Shown here: positions 9,741 to 19,182 of the stretch, piece by piece
Position numbering within the stretch: position 1 is the stretch's first letter
Layout: each line of letters opens with the position of its first letter
Source: an uncultured Flavobacteriaceae bacterium
GTDB lineage: Bacteria; Bacteroidota; Bacteroidia; Flavobacteriales; Flavobacteriaceae
Assembly (NCBI GenBank): GCA_947498845.1
Contig: CANMLX010000003.1
Span: 156,473 to 220,472 of the forward strand
Direction of reading: 5' to 3'
Length of the DNA stretch: 64,000 bases
Program-made: the position numbers and the translations under genes
The notes under the pieces: model-generated
Databases searched by the model: none
What the model was told of the DNA's origin: nothing
Seen by the model: only the letters and a program-made list of their open reading frames with translations

Positions 9741-12698
9741 TTAAAATTGAACTCTTGCTCCAATTGTATACGACCTAGGGTTTGGAATTGCACCAAAATC
9801 AAACGAAGGAGCACCATCATTATTAGAGACACCAGTAGATGAAACTTCTGGATCAAATCCTCTATAGTCTGTTATTGTGAATAAGTTTTGTCCACTAACA
9901 TAAACTTTTAAGGATTTAAATGGTTTTAAATTATCAAATGTATATCCTAATGATAAATTACTTAATCTAATAAAGTCACCATCTTCAACAAACCTTGATG
10001 AGTTAAGTAAATCTCCTCCTGTAGGTACATCTGTTTCGTTTTCTGGTGTCCATCTATTTAAGTAATCTTGATGTCTTCCAGAACCAGCACCTGAAGGCGC
10101 CATCAACTGAGCATAAATAATGTTGTATACTTGAAAATCATGTACTCCACGTAACACAAAGTTCAAATCAAAATTCTTGTACGAAAAAGTATTATTAAGT
10201 CCCCATGTTAATGATGGTGTTCCATTACCAATATCAGAAAGAACAATTTCACCATTTTCATCTTGTAAATATCTTGGCGTACCCGCAACTACATCGCTAT
10301 TGCTTGCCGCATCTGCTGTTTTCCATGTTCCTAAAAATGTTGTTCCATGAAATTGACCTAAAGGTTCACCTACACGTAAAGAATAAAAACTTGCAGTACT
10401 TCCTCCTGGATTAACGCCACCTGCTCCAGTAAGTATTTGTTCTGGACCACCTAAATCAATAATCTCATTACTAACTGTAGATAAATTAAAATTTGTATTC
10501 CAAGAAAAATCTTCTGTAGAAACTGGATAAGCATTTACTGTAAAATCAAAGCCTGTGTTTTGAATCTCACCAATATTTTTAAGAACCGTACCCCCTCCAT
10601 TAAATGCAGGAACTGGTTGTCTTAATAACAAATCTTCTGTGTTCTTTTTATACCACTCTACTGTAAATTGCACACGATTATCTGCGAATGAAAAATCTAC
10701 TCCCGTGTTAATTTGTTTTGTCGTTTCCCATTTTAAGTTTACATCTCTTAATGTTGGATTTCCTATTCCTATTTCTGGTGTACTTCCATCAAAAGCAAAA
10801 TCTCTTCCAGTTGGTAAATTAGGAAATGTTGCTAAAGCGCCTACATTCTGATTTCCTACTTCACCATAACCAGCTCTTAATTTAATACTACTAAAAAATC
10901 CATCTTCTGGCAACAACTTACTTATATTGTAAGCGGCCGAAACAGAGGGAAAATAACCCGTTCTATTATCCTTTCTAAAATTAGACGATTGATCAATACG
11001 CATAGTTCCTGTTAGGTACAGATTTTCTCCAAAATTAAGTTCTGCTCGTCCAACATAAGACTGTATAGCCCCCTCTGTTTGATTTGCACTAATACCTTGA
11101 TCTACACCTAATTCAAGTAAATAAAATGCATTTCTAAGACCTCCTATCCCAAATTCTCCAGAACTACCACTGGATGTTTTAGTTTGGTTTCCCTGCAATT
11201 CGTACACACCTGTTAACTTCACATTGGTTTTGCCAAAAGTTTTGTTCCAAGTTAGTATACTACTTAACTGATAAGTCGTTAAACGACTCGAACTAAAACC
11301 AGCTTGCGCTTCAAGTACCGTTGTACCTGCAGGTATACCTGCAAAATTTTCATCATTTCTGTGCCTAAATAAACTACCACCTACTACAGTAAAATTTAAT
11401 GCATCACTTATATCATATGATATATTCAAATTAGCATTAAACCTATCTTGAATACGATTATTATCTCTTTCGGTTTGTACCGCTATAGGGTTAACTAATA
11501 TATTTCCAAAAGAAGATTGTAACTGGTAATACGTACCATCTGGATTTCTAATAGGAATTGTTGGATCCCACGTTAAAATCCCTGCAAGACCTCCTCTAGC
11601 ATCAGATGAAGAGCGTGCTCCGCCATTAAATAAGTTGTGGTTAGTTTCTCTAGACCCAAATAAATTAAGTCCTACTTTTAGTTTTTCTCCAAACTTTGCA
11701 TTTAAGTTTGCTCTTAAAGAAAACCGATTATAATCACTATTAAAAACTACACCCTCTTGATCTACATAATTCCCTGATAAAAAATAAGAAAGCTTGCCCT
11801 CTTGTCCACTCGCTGTTAACTGAACATTTTTTAGAACAGCTGTTCTAAAATACTCTTCTTGATAATCTGTACCTCCATTTACAACTTCTGTTTCTGAAAG
11901 ATCAGCGTATTGTTGAGGAGATAAAAGCGGTAATGTTTTAGATATATTAGATAATGTTGTAAAATACTCTACCCCAATTTTTGGTGTCCCTCTACCTTTT
12001 TTTGTAGTAATAACTACTACACCGTTTGCGCCTCTTGAACCATAAATAGCAGAAGCAGAAGCATCTTTTAAAATATCCATCGTCTCAATGTCGTTAGGAT
12101 TTAGGCTCTCCAAAGTCCCTCCTAATATACCATCTATAACGATTAAAGGTTGATTGCTAAACGAAATAGAGTTAGACCCTCTAATTCTAATTTTAACTTG
12201 CCCTCCTGGAGTTCCTGTTGTCTTGACTACAGAAACACCAGCTGCTCTTGATTGAATTGCATCCTCAATTCTAGAAAGTGGTTGCTTTTCAAAGTCTTTA
12301 GCCGAAACAGTAGAAATGGCTCCTGTTAAATCACTCTTCTTTTTTGTACCATAACCAATAACAACAACTTGATCTAAGGATTGAATGTCTTCAGAAAGTA
12401 TAACATCTAAAGTCGTTTTCCCACTAGCAGAAATCTCTTGCGTAGTGTACCCCAGGTAACTAAACACCAGTATATCTTTCTCTAAAACATTAGAAAGTTT
12501 ATACCCTCCTTCAAAATCAGTTAGCACACCTCTGTTTGTACCTTTAATTGTAATATTTACACCAGGTAGTGGCCCTCCCACATCGGACACTACACCTCTA
12601 ATTGTTTGTTGACAAAACCCTGTCAAACTAGCAAAAAACACAATAAAATATAGTAATATTTTACTATTCTTTAAAATTCTCGATTTAATTATCTTCAT
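9741..12698 (-). CDS. susC: SusC/RagA family TonB-dependent outer membrane transporter
   Basis: TonB-dependent oligosaccharide importer of 985 residues. Visible in order: signal peptide ending FCQQ; carboxypeptidase-regulatory-like domain (about 30-105, TIRGVVSDVGGPLPGVNITI); a link to the plug with LDQVVVIGYGTKKKSDLTGA; plug domain containing the RIRGSNSISFSNQPLIVIDG and IYGSRGANGVVVITTKKG motifs; and a C-terminal 22-strand barrel ending in Phe (IGARVQF), as needed for Bam insertion. It is first in the minus-strand unit, followed by SusD. The promoter must lie in 12699-12860, which also holds the 10-bp palindrome TTAGCGCTAA at 12795. Confidence 0.97.
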   Translation of the reverse strand: MKIIKSRILKNSKILLYFIVFFASLTGFCQQTIRGVVSDVGGPLPGVNITIKGTNRGVLTDFEGGYKLSNVLEKDILVFSYLGYTTQEISASGKTTLDVILSEDIQSLDQVVVIGYGTKKKSDLTGAISTVSAKDFEKQPLSRIEDAIQSRAAGVSVVKTTGTPGGQVKIRIRGSNSISFSNQPLIVIDGILGGTLESLNPNDIETMDILKDASASAIYGSRGANGVVVITTKKGRGTPKIGVEYFTTLSNISKTLPLLSPQQYADLSETEVVNGGTDYQEEYFRTAVLKNVQLTASGQEGKLSYFLSGNYVDQEGVVFNSDYNRFSLRANLNAKFGEKLKVGLNLFGSRETNHNLFNGGARSSSDARGGLAGILTWDPTIPIRNPDGTYYQLQSSFGNILVNPIAVQTERDNNRIQDRFNANLNISYDISDALNFTVVGGSLFRHRNDENFAGIPAGTTVLEAQAGFSSSRLTTYQLSSILTWNKTFGKTNVKLTGVYELQGNQTKTSSGSSGEFGIGGLRNAFYLLELGVDQGISANQTEGAIQSYVGRAELNFGENLYLTGTMRIDQSSNFRKDNRTGYFPSVSAAYNISKLLPEDGFFSSIKLRAGYGEVGNQNVGALATFPNLPTGRDFAFDGSTPEIGIGNPTLRDVNLKWETTKQINTGVDFSFADNRVQFTVEWYKKNTEDLLLRQPVPAFNGGGTVLKNIGEIQNTGFDFTVNAYPVSTEDFSWNTNFNLSTVSNEIIDLGGPEQILTGAGGVNPGGSTASFYSLRVGEPLGQFHGTTFLGTWKTADAASNSDVVAGTPRYLQDENGEIVLSDIGNGTPSLTWGLNNTFSYKNFDLNFVLRGVHDFQVYNIIYAQLMAPSGAGSGRHQDYLNRWTPENETDVPTGGDLLNSSRFVEDGDFIRLSNLSLGYTFDNLKPFKSLKVYVSGQNLFTITDYRGFDPEVSSTGVSNNDGAPSFDFGAIPNPRSYTIGARVQF

Positions 12699-12881
12699 AT
12701 AATTTTAGTTTAGTTTTCCTAAAGTCAAAGAAATTGAAGAATCACAAAAAAGAGGGGGGTAAATAACGTTTATGATAGGGGTGAAATAATTCTTTTAGCG
12801 CTAATTTAACTTAAAATGTTTCTAAAATACTACAAAACAAAGGCTATATGAGCACCATTAGGTTTATTAAACTGGTATAAT

Positions 12882-13907
12882 TTAGGATAATCTAATTTTT
12901 GACGACGACCCCCTAACAATCAAATCAGAGCCTAAAACCAATGCCTTTGTTTTACATTTTTTTTCTTTTATCTGATCAATAAGTGCCTTAGCTGCTATTT
13001 GCCCCATCTCAAAATCTGGTTGATTAACGGTTGTTAATGAAGGCTCTATTACTACCGAAATGGGATCATTATTAAAGCCTACTATAGATATCTCATCTGG
13101 AATTATCACACCATTTAATTTAAAATATCGCATAGCACTTATGGCAGAGGTATCATTAGCTGCATAAATACCATCAACACCTCCCTTTATATTAATTACT
13201 TTTTTAGCTAGTTTCACACCATCTTCTTCGGTTAATTTAGTTTCTAAAAAAAGGGTTTTATCAAACTCTAATCCATGCTTTTCTAAAGCCGAGATATACC
13301 CTTTTTTTCTATTTTGATATAATTCGATATGTTGAGGCCCTCCAAAATGGACTATACGCTTACATCCATTAAAAATTAGATGCTCTGTTGCCATAAAACT
13401 GGCTTCAAAATCATTAATACTTACACTTGTACATCCGCCATAATTACATGGCCTATCATAAAACACAATCGGTGTACCATAATTCTTAAACGGTTCTAAA
13501 TGCTTAAAAGATGTCGTTTCCATTGAAATAGAAATTAAAACACCATCTACACGATTAGACAATAAAGTATTCATTATTTTTTGCTCTCTATCTAAACTCT
13601 CAAGTGACTGGCAAATAATTACATTATAACCATTTTCATAAGCAGTTTCCTCTATTCCAGAAATAACATTTGAGAAAAAATTGCGAGAAATTCGTGGAAC
13701 AACAACACCTATTGTATAGGTCTTATTTGTTCTTAAGTTCGAAGCTAAACTATTACGGCGATACCCTAATTCTGTAGCTTTCGCTAAGATTTTAGCCTTG
13801 GTTTTACTTGAAACTCTGGGACTATCGTTTAATGCTCTAGATACAGTAGAACTATCAATTCCTAAGGCCTTAGAAATGTCATGTATGGTTACTTCACTTT
13901 TTTGCAT
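12882..13907 (-). CDS. LacI family transcriptional regulator of the uronate operon
   Basis: LacI/GalR repressor of 341 residues, full length. N-terminal HTH TIHDISKALGIDSSTVSRALN and hinge helix (LASNLR) are followed by a periplasmic-binding-protein-like effector domain (about 60-335) with the typical GVDGIYAANDTSAISAM and NPSLTTVNQP-like segments. It is divergent from kduI, with 111 bp between the start codons. A perfect 18-bp palindrome with a central CG lies in this gap and overlaps candidate -33 elements of both promoters, so it probably represses the kduI operon and itself. A uronate or its keto-deoxy derivative is the likely inducer (inference). Confidence 0.93.
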   Translation of the reverse strand: MQKSEVTIHDISKALGIDSSTVSRALNDSPRVSSKTKAKILAKATELGYRRNSLASNLRTNKTYTIGVVVPRISRNFFSNVISGIEETAYENGYNVIICQSLESLDREQKIMNTLLSNRVDGVLISISMETTSFKHLEPFKNYGTPIVFYDRPCNYGGCTSVSINDFEASFMATEHLIFNGCKRIVHFGGPQHIELYQNRKKGYISALEKHGLEFDKTLFLETKLTEEDGVKLAKKVINIKGGVDGIYAANDTSAISAMRYFKLNGVIIPDEISIVGFNNDPISVVIEPSLTTVNQPDFEMGQIAAKALIDQIKEKKCKTKALVLGSDLIVRGSSSKIRLS

Positions 13908-13945
13908 GCAATGAAATTATTTTACCAAAAATATAAAATATCCAG

Positions 13946-13963
13946 AATACAATCGATTGTATT
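13946..13963. promoter_or_regulatory. LacI-family operator, 18-bp perfect palindrome
   Basis: AATACAATCGATTGTATT is fully self-complementary with the central CG typical of LacI-family operators. On the plus strand its TTG at 13957-13959 lies 19 nt before TACATTTA (13979-13986), fitting the Bacteroidota TTG-N17..23-TAnnTTTG promoter for kduI. On the minus strand its other TTG lies about 16 nt before TATTTTTG in front of the repressor gene. Occupancy would therefore block both promoters. Confidence 0.8.
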
Positions 13964-14018
13964 TTTGAATAAAATGATTACATTTACCAAAAAAAAATTT
14001 CAATAATAAATAATAACA

Positions 14019-14861
14019 ATGGAATCACACTTTGAAGTAAGATACGCTGCATCACCAAGAGAGGTAAAAAAAATGGATACTCAAGAGCTTAGAGATGAGT
14101 TCTTAGTAAAAGATATATTTAAAGAAGATCTATTAAATTTTGTATACTCTCATTATGATAGGTATATCGTAGCAGGAGTTGTTCCTGTAAAAAAAAGTGT
14201 TGTTCTTGAGACCATCGATCCACTAAAATCTGAGTACTTTTTACAACGCAGAGAATTAGGTATAATTAATATAGGTGGTAGTGGTTCTGTATCTGTTAAC
14301 GGTACGCATTATGACTTAGATCATAAGGAAGCTCTATATATAGGTCAAGGTAACAAAGACGTTATATTCTCCAGTAAAACCTCAGGCAATCCTGCAAAAT
14401 TCTACTTAAATTCTACGCCTGCTAACAAATCATATCCTACTAAAAAAATTGGTGTTAATGATGTTGAAGTTGTAGAACTTGGTGCTCCTGAAACTGCAAA
14501 CGCGCGTACTTTAAGAAAATATATAGTAAATAGTGTTGTAGATGTTTGCCAGCTACAAATGGGAATGACTTCTTTAAAGTCGGGTAGTTGTTGGAATACT
14601 ATGCCAGCACATGTACACGACAGACGAATGGAGGTTTATTTTTACATAGAAGTACCCGAAGGACAATCGGTTTGTCACTTTATGGGGCAAACTAAAGAAA
14701 CACGCCATATCTGGATGCAAAATGAAGAAGCAGTAATTTCACCTCCATGGTCTATTCATTCAGGATCAGGAACGAGCAACTATAGCTTTATTTGGGGTAT
14801 GGCTGGAGAGAACTTAGACTACTCGGATATGGATGTCGCAAAAATAACCGACTTAAGATAA
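14019..14861 (+). CDS. kduI: 5-dehydro-4-deoxy-D-glucuronate isomerase (KduI)
   Basis: Cupin-fold isomerase of 280 residues that converts 5-keto-4-deoxyuronate (DKI, the product of unsaturated uronates) to 2,5-diketo-3-deoxygluconate in the cytoplasm. Strong KduI signatures: ESHFEVRYAASPREVKKMDTQ at the N-terminus, FLQRRELGIINIGG, and the metal-ligand region MPAHVHDRRMEVYFYIEVPE with the paired His and Glu. First gene of the plus-strand catabolic operon, directly downstream of the LacI operator; the next gene begins 4 bp after its stop. Its presence indicates that the cell handles lyase-derived unsaturated uronates. No kduD partner is found in the window. Confidence 0.97.
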   Translation: MESHFEVRYAASPREVKKMDTQELRDEFLVKDIFKEDLLNFVYSHYDRYIVAGVVPVKKSVVLETIDPLKSEYFLQRRELGIINIGGSGSVSVNGTHYDLDHKEALYIGQGNKDVIFSSKTSGNPAKFYLNSTPANKSYPTKKIGVNDVEVVELGAPETANARTLRKYIVNSVVDVCQLQMGMTSLKSGSCWNTMPAHVHDRRMEVYFYIEVPEGQSVCHFMGQTKETRHIWMQNEEAVISPPWSIHSGSGTSNYSFIWGMAGENLDYSDMDVAKITDLR

Positions 14862-14865
14862 TCTC

Positions 14866-16035
14866 ATGAGACTAACTAAACTCCTATTTTATTTTACTCT
14901 GTGTACCATTTTTTCTTGTTCCAAAAAAGAAAAAAAGCTGCTTGTTGAAATAACAAACGAACTAGATGTGGATCGACAATTTGAAACCGTAGAAATTTCA
15001 AAATCACTTCTAAATGTAGAGCATCTCAATCATTTTGGGATTAAAAATGTGGCCAATAACACAATACTAACCTCGCAATTAATTGATAGTGATGGCGACG
15101 GCACATTAGATGTGCTAATATTTCAACCTAAAATTAAAGCTAAATCAAAGGGTATTTATCACGTTGTTGAAGTTCCTAAGGATACTACTAATACCAAAAT
15201 TTGTTATTCTCGATTTGTTCCAGAACGTACCGATGACTATGCTTGGGAAAATAATAAAGTAGCATTTAGAACCTTTGGTCCAAATGCACAATATAGATAT
15301 GAAAATAAATTAGAAGAAGGAACGCTATCCAGTGGTATTGATGCATGGTTAAAACGTGTAGATTATTCTATTATCGATAAGTGGTATAAAAAATATACAG
15401 AAAAAACAGGCTCCTACCATGAAGATACTGGAGAAGGGTTAGATAATTTTCATGTAGGTTCCAGCCGTGGTGTAGGTGGTATCGCTTATAAAAAAGATAG
15501 TATTTACTATATTTCCAAAAATTTTATTGATCATAAAACATTAACTAACGGTCCTATTAGAACAAGTTTTATCTTAGACTATGGCACATGGAATGCCGAT
15601 AGTACTTACATTAGGGAGTCAAAAAAAATAAGCTTAGATTATGGTAATAACCTATCAAAATTTGAAATCTCTATAGAGGGAGTAGACACTATTTCGGCTG
15701 GATTAACACTACACGAAAAAGATGGTGTAGTTACCTTCACTAAAGGAGAATCGTATTTAAATTATTGGCAACCTCATGGAGATTCCGAGTTAGGTACTGC
15801 AATAGTCACATCAACTAAATATTTCATCAACTATGAGAAATATAACACAGACGTAACAGATTTAAGTAATGCTTTTGCGCATTTAAAAGTTTTAAATGGT
15901 AAAGTGGCGTATTATGCTGGTTTCGCATGGCAAAAAAGTAATCAATTTAGTAGTAAAAAGGAATGGGAACTCTATTTAAGCTTATTTGCTAAAAAATTAA
16001 ATAACCCACTAAAAGTAGAACTAGTAAAACATTAA
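14866..16035 (+). CDS. DUF4861-family lipoprotein
   Basis: Protein of 389 residues with a lipoprotein signal (LLFYFTLCTIFSC|SKKEKK). The body is beta-rich and matches my memory of the DUF4861 family: SQLIDSDGDGTLDVLIFQPKI, a conserved AWENNKVAFRTFGPNA stretch, and YYAGFAWQKSNQF near the end. Members occur in flavobacterial uronate and pectin/ulvan loci next to kduI. No enzymatic activity is established from the sequence; a periplasmic carbohydrate-active or binding role is inferred from the signal and the neighbourhood. It sits 4 bp after kduI and before the broken SDR gene. Confidence 0.8.
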   Translation: MRLTKLLFYFTLCTIFSCSKKEKKLLVEITNELDVDRQFETVEISKSLLNVEHLNHFGIKNVANNTILTSQLIDSDGDGTLDVLIFQPKIKAKSKGIYHVVEVPKDTTNTKICYSRFVPERTDDYAWENNKVAFRTFGPNAQYRYENKLEEGTLSSGIDAWLKRVDYSIIDKWYKKYTEKTGSYHEDTGEGLDNFHVGSSRGVGGIAYKKDSIYYISKNFIDHKTLTNGPIRTSFILDYGTWNADSTYIRESKKISLDYGNNLSKFEISIEGVDTISAGLTLHEKDGVVTFTKGESYLNYWQPHGDSELGTAIVTSTKYFINYEKYNTDVTDLSNAFAHLKVLNGKVAYYAGFAWQKSNQFSSKKEWELYLSLFAKKLNNPLKVELVKH

Positions 16036-16040
16036 AACAA

Positions 16041-16576
16041 TTGAATATTTTTGATATAAATGAAAAAGTTAAAGCTATAACTGGAGGGTATGGCGTATTA
16101 GGCTCCAGTATTACAGAACATTTGGTTAATTCTGGAGTTAAGGTTGTAATTTTAGATAGAGATAAAAGTAAAAACTTTTGCTAAAAAACGATCTAACACT
16201 CACACTATCGGTTTAAGAGCCGATGTATTAAATAGAAGATAACCTAGAACAAGTTAAAGCACAAATTCTTGATAAGTTGGGACAAATTAACGTTTTGATA
16301 AATGCTGCTGGAGGTAACATGTCTAGAGCAACTATCGCACCCAATGATTCGCTTTTTGATATCGCCATGAGCGATTTCAAAAAAGTAACCGATCTTAACT
16401 TAATGAGAGCTATAATACCTTCACTAATTTTCGGGAAGCCACGCCAATTAAACACTTTGGAAATGTCGAAAAGTTAAATGGTATTGCACCTGTATTAACA
16501 CGTGAGACTTCAATATTTATTACTGGCTCAGTAGTAAGTATTGATGGGTGAATTTAGCGCTTTTAGCGACGTATAA
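16041..16576 (+). pseudogene. uxuB: Degenerate SDR-family D-mannonate oxidoreductase (fructuronate reductase) pseudogene
   Basis: Reading across frames recovers an SDR enzyme. The first frame gives NIFDINEKVKAITGGYGVLG (Rossmann motif) and stops after about 48 codons. A shifted frame gives RSNTHTIGLRADVLNR. A third gives NLEQVKAQILDKLGQINVLI and NAAGGNM, a mark of the mannonate-oxidoreductase SDRs, up to IIPSLIFG. After that about 100 residues, including the expected Tyr-x3-Lys active site, are missing. A fourth frame resumes with TPIKHFGNVEKLNGIAPVLT, and one more shift restores the family ending GGEFSAFSDV before TAA at 16576. The start at 16041 is TTG rather than ATG. This is at least four frame changes plus a deletion, so no functional enzyme is possible. 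It should have linked uxaC to uxuA. Confidence 0.9.
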
Positions 16577-16592
16577 TTTTTTAAAATAACTA

Positions 16593-17759
16593 ATGAAACA
16601 AACATTTAGATGGTTTGGAGCTTCTGATGTGGTTACACTATCAGATATAAAACAATCAGGGGCTACAGGTGTGGTAACAGCATTACACCATATTCCTAAT
16701 GGTGAAGTATGGGAGATAGAGGAAATTCTAAAAACAAAAAAAGCTATAGAACATGTAAATTTAGAATGGAGTTTTATTGAAAGTATTCCTATTCATGAAA
16801 ATATCAAACTACGACAAAACGATTACAAACAACGTATAGAAAACTATAAGCAAAGCTTAAAAAATATTGCCAAATGCGGCATTAAAAATGTATGCTACAA
16901 TTTTATGCCTGTGCTAGATTGGACACGTACACATTTATTCTGGAAGTTAGAAGACGGTAGTACCGCCTTACGCTTTGATAAAGTTGAAATGGCCGTTTTT
17001 GAGGCCTTCATTATGAAAAGGAAAGATGTAGAAAACGACTACAATAAAACCATTTTGAAAAAAGCAGAAATGCGTTTTAACGAAATGACTTCTGAGGAAA
17101 AACAACGTTTACAAGACGGTATATTAAAAGGATTACCTGGAACTGTAGATGACCTTACTATTCCTAAGTTTAAAGAAATGATAGCCCAATATAAAGATAT
17201 ATCACATGCCGATTTAAAGGCTAACCTTTCTTATTTCTTAAATGAAATTATTCCATTAGCCGAACAACTAGGCATTAAGATGGCTATTCATCCCGATGAT
17301 CCGCCTTTTGATATCATGGGACTGCCTAGAATTATAACTTCTGAAAATGATTTAGAAGATTTAGTGGGTTTTATTGATAGCCCTTCAAACGGCATTACAT
17401 TTTGTACAGGATCACTAGGTGCTAATCCAAACAACGACCTGCCTAAAATGATTGAAAAATTTAAAGATCGTATTCATTTTTTACACCTTAGAAATGTTAA
17501 GCGTGAAGCTGATGGGAGTTTTTATGAAGACAACCACTTAGCTGGATCGTCTGATATGTACGAGATTGTAAAAGCCGTTTTAAAAATTGAAAAAGCGCGA
17601 AATATAGTACTACCAATGCGCCCAGACCACGGTCATCAAATGCTACACGATCTGAAAAACAATAATGCCTATGCAGGCTATTCTTCTATTGGCAGATTAA
17701 AAGGACTTGCCGAATTAAGGGGCTTAGAGCTTGGCATTTTAAAAAGTAACACACTGTGA
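16593..17759 (+). CDS. uxuA: D-mannonate dehydratase (UxuA)
   Basis: TIM-barrel dehydratase of 388 residues that turns D-mannonate into 2-keto-3-deoxy-D-gluconate. Family features: N-terminal TFRWFGASDVVTLSDIKQSGATGVV, CYNFMPVLDWTRT, the metal-binding MAIHPDDPP, and FLHLRNVKREADGSFYE...MRPDHGHQM near the C-terminus. Its stop overlaps the GTG start of uxaC by 4 bp, so the two are translationally coupled. The upstream SDR gene is destroyed, yet uxuA itself is intact. Confidence 0.97.
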   Translation: MKQTFRWFGASDVVTLSDIKQSGATGVVTALHHIPNGEVWEIEEILKTKKAIEHVNLEWSFIESIPIHENIKLRQNDYKQRIENYKQSLKNIAKCGIKNVCYNFMPVLDWTRTHLFWKLEDGSTALRFDKVEMAVFEAFIMKRKDVENDYNKTILKKAEMRFNEMTSEEKQRLQDGILKGLPGTVDDLTIPKFKEMIAQYKDISHADLKANLSYFLNEIIPLAEQLGIKMAIHPDDPPFDIMGLPRIITSENDLEDLVGFIDSPSNGITFCTGSLGANPNNDLPKMIEKFKDRIHFLHLRNVKREADGSFYEDNHLAGSSDMYEIVKAVLKIEKARNIVLPMRPDHGHQMLHDLKNNNAYAGYSSIGRLKGLAELRGLELGILKSNTL

Positions 17760-19180
17760 AACAGCCAGAAATAAAATCAACAAATTTCATTACCGATAAC
17801 TTTTTATTGGAAAATGAAACAGCGCAAGCATTATATCATGATTATGCTAAAGATATGCCTATCATTGATTATCATAATCATCTTTCGCCCAAGTTAATTG
17901 CTGAAAATAAACCCTTAGCTAATATTACAGAAGCTTGGCTAAAAGAAGACCATTACAAATGGCGAGGTATGCGAGCAAATGGTATTGAAGAAAAATTTAT
18001 TACTGGTAACGCATCAGAGGAAGAAAAATTTTTAAAATGGGCAGAAACTGTTCCTTACACTTTAAGAAACCCTTTATTTCATTGGACCCAATTAGAGTTA
18101 AAACGTTACTTTAATATAAATACCATTTTGCAACCTTCAACAGCAAAATCTATTTATAACCAAACAAATACCATTTTAGCAAATAAAACACCTGCCCAAT
18201 TACTGGAACAATTAAAAGTAGAGGTAGTTTGTACTACCGATGACCCTTGTGATAGTCTAGAGTACCATCAGAAAATTGCTAAACAAAACTTTTTCACCAA
18301 GGTATTCCCTACCTTTAGATCAGATAATTTATTCTCTATTAATCAAGATGACTTTACCAAATACCTCAATAAACTGGCACTGGCTGTTAGCTTTTCAATT
18401 AATAGTTATTCTGATTTCATAAGTGCTATCGATTCTCGTATTGATTTTTTCCATGATAATGGTTGTAGACTCTCAGATTATGGTGTTAGTGGGGCATTTA
18501 CAATTGTTGATTTTACTATAGATGACGTAACTACTATTTTTCAAAAAAAATTAAAAAAGGAAACCTTGTCTTCTCAAGAAATTAACAAGTATAAGTCCAG
18601 TATTTATCTGCATCTAGGCAAAAGATATCATGAAAAAAACTGGGTACAACAATACCACTTAGGTCCATTAAGAAATAACAATAAACGCTTACAAAAACAA
18701 TTTGGTTCGGATGCAGGTTGTGATTCTATTGGAGATTATGCTATGGCAGAATCTATGTCTAAACTTTTTAATGAATTAGATGAAACCCATCAACTCGCTA
18801 AAACCATAGCTTATAATTTAAATCCATCACAAAACGAGGTATTCGTTACCATGTTAGGTAACTTTAACAACAGTGATATCGCTGGAAAAATGCAATGGGG
18901 TTCTGCATGGTGGTTTTTAGACCAAAAAGATGGTATAGAAAGACAAATAAACACCCTATCAAATCTTGGATTGCTTAGTAGGTTTATTGGTATGTTAACA
19001 GATAGTAGAAGCTTTTTATCATTTACCAGACACGAATATTTTAGACGTATTTTATGTAACATAATAGCTAAAGATGTAAACAAAGGATTGATTCCAAATG
19101 ACATTAAATTCCTTGGAAAAATGGTTCAGGATATTTGTTATTATAATGCTGTTAACTATTTCAATTTTAAAACTAACTAG
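17756..19180 (+). CDS. uxaC: Glucuronate/galacturonate isomerase (UxaC)
   Basis: Amidohydrolase-fold uronate isomerase of 474 residues, which interconverts D-glucuronate/D-fructuronate and D-galacturonate/D-tagaturonate. Signatures: MPIIDYHNHLSPKLIAENKPLANI (HxH metal site), EVVCTTDDPCDSLEYH, LHLGKRYHEKNWVQQYHLGPLRNNN, and the C-terminal LTDSRSFLSFTRHEYFRRILCN. The start is GTG at 17756 inside the end of uxuA (GTGA overlap); no better start exists. Because uxuA is the partner rather than uxaA/uxaB, glucuronate is the more likely physiological substrate. Confidence 0.96.
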   Translation: MKQPEIKSTNFITDNFLLENETAQALYHDYAKDMPIIDYHNHLSPKLIAENKPLANITEAWLKEDHYKWRGMRANGIEEKFITGNASEEEKFLKWAETVPYTLRNPLFHWTQLELKRYFNINTILQPSTAKSIYNQTNTILANKTPAQLLEQLKVEVVCTTDDPCDSLEYHQKIAKQNFFTKVFPTFRSDNLFSINQDDFTKYLNKLALAVSFSINSYSDFISAIDSRIDFFHDNGCRLSDYGVSGAFTIVDFTIDDVTTIFQKKLKKETLSSQEINKYKSSIYLHLGKRYHEKNWVQQYHLGPLRNNNKRLQKQFGSDAGCDSIGDYAMAESMSKLFNELDETHQLAKTIAYNLNPSQNEVFVTMLGNFNNSDIAGKMQWGSAWWFLDQKDGIERQINTLSNLGLLSRFIGMLTDSRSFLSFTRHEYFRRILCNIIAKDVNKGLIPNDIKFLGKMVQDICYYNAVNYFNFKTN

Positions 19181-19182
19181 AT

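Noticed and set aside
16277..16477. 66-residue ORF as a separate small gene
   Set aside because: Its translation is the middle part of the broken SDR enzyme (NAAGGNM region) and ends by running out of frame at the deletion.
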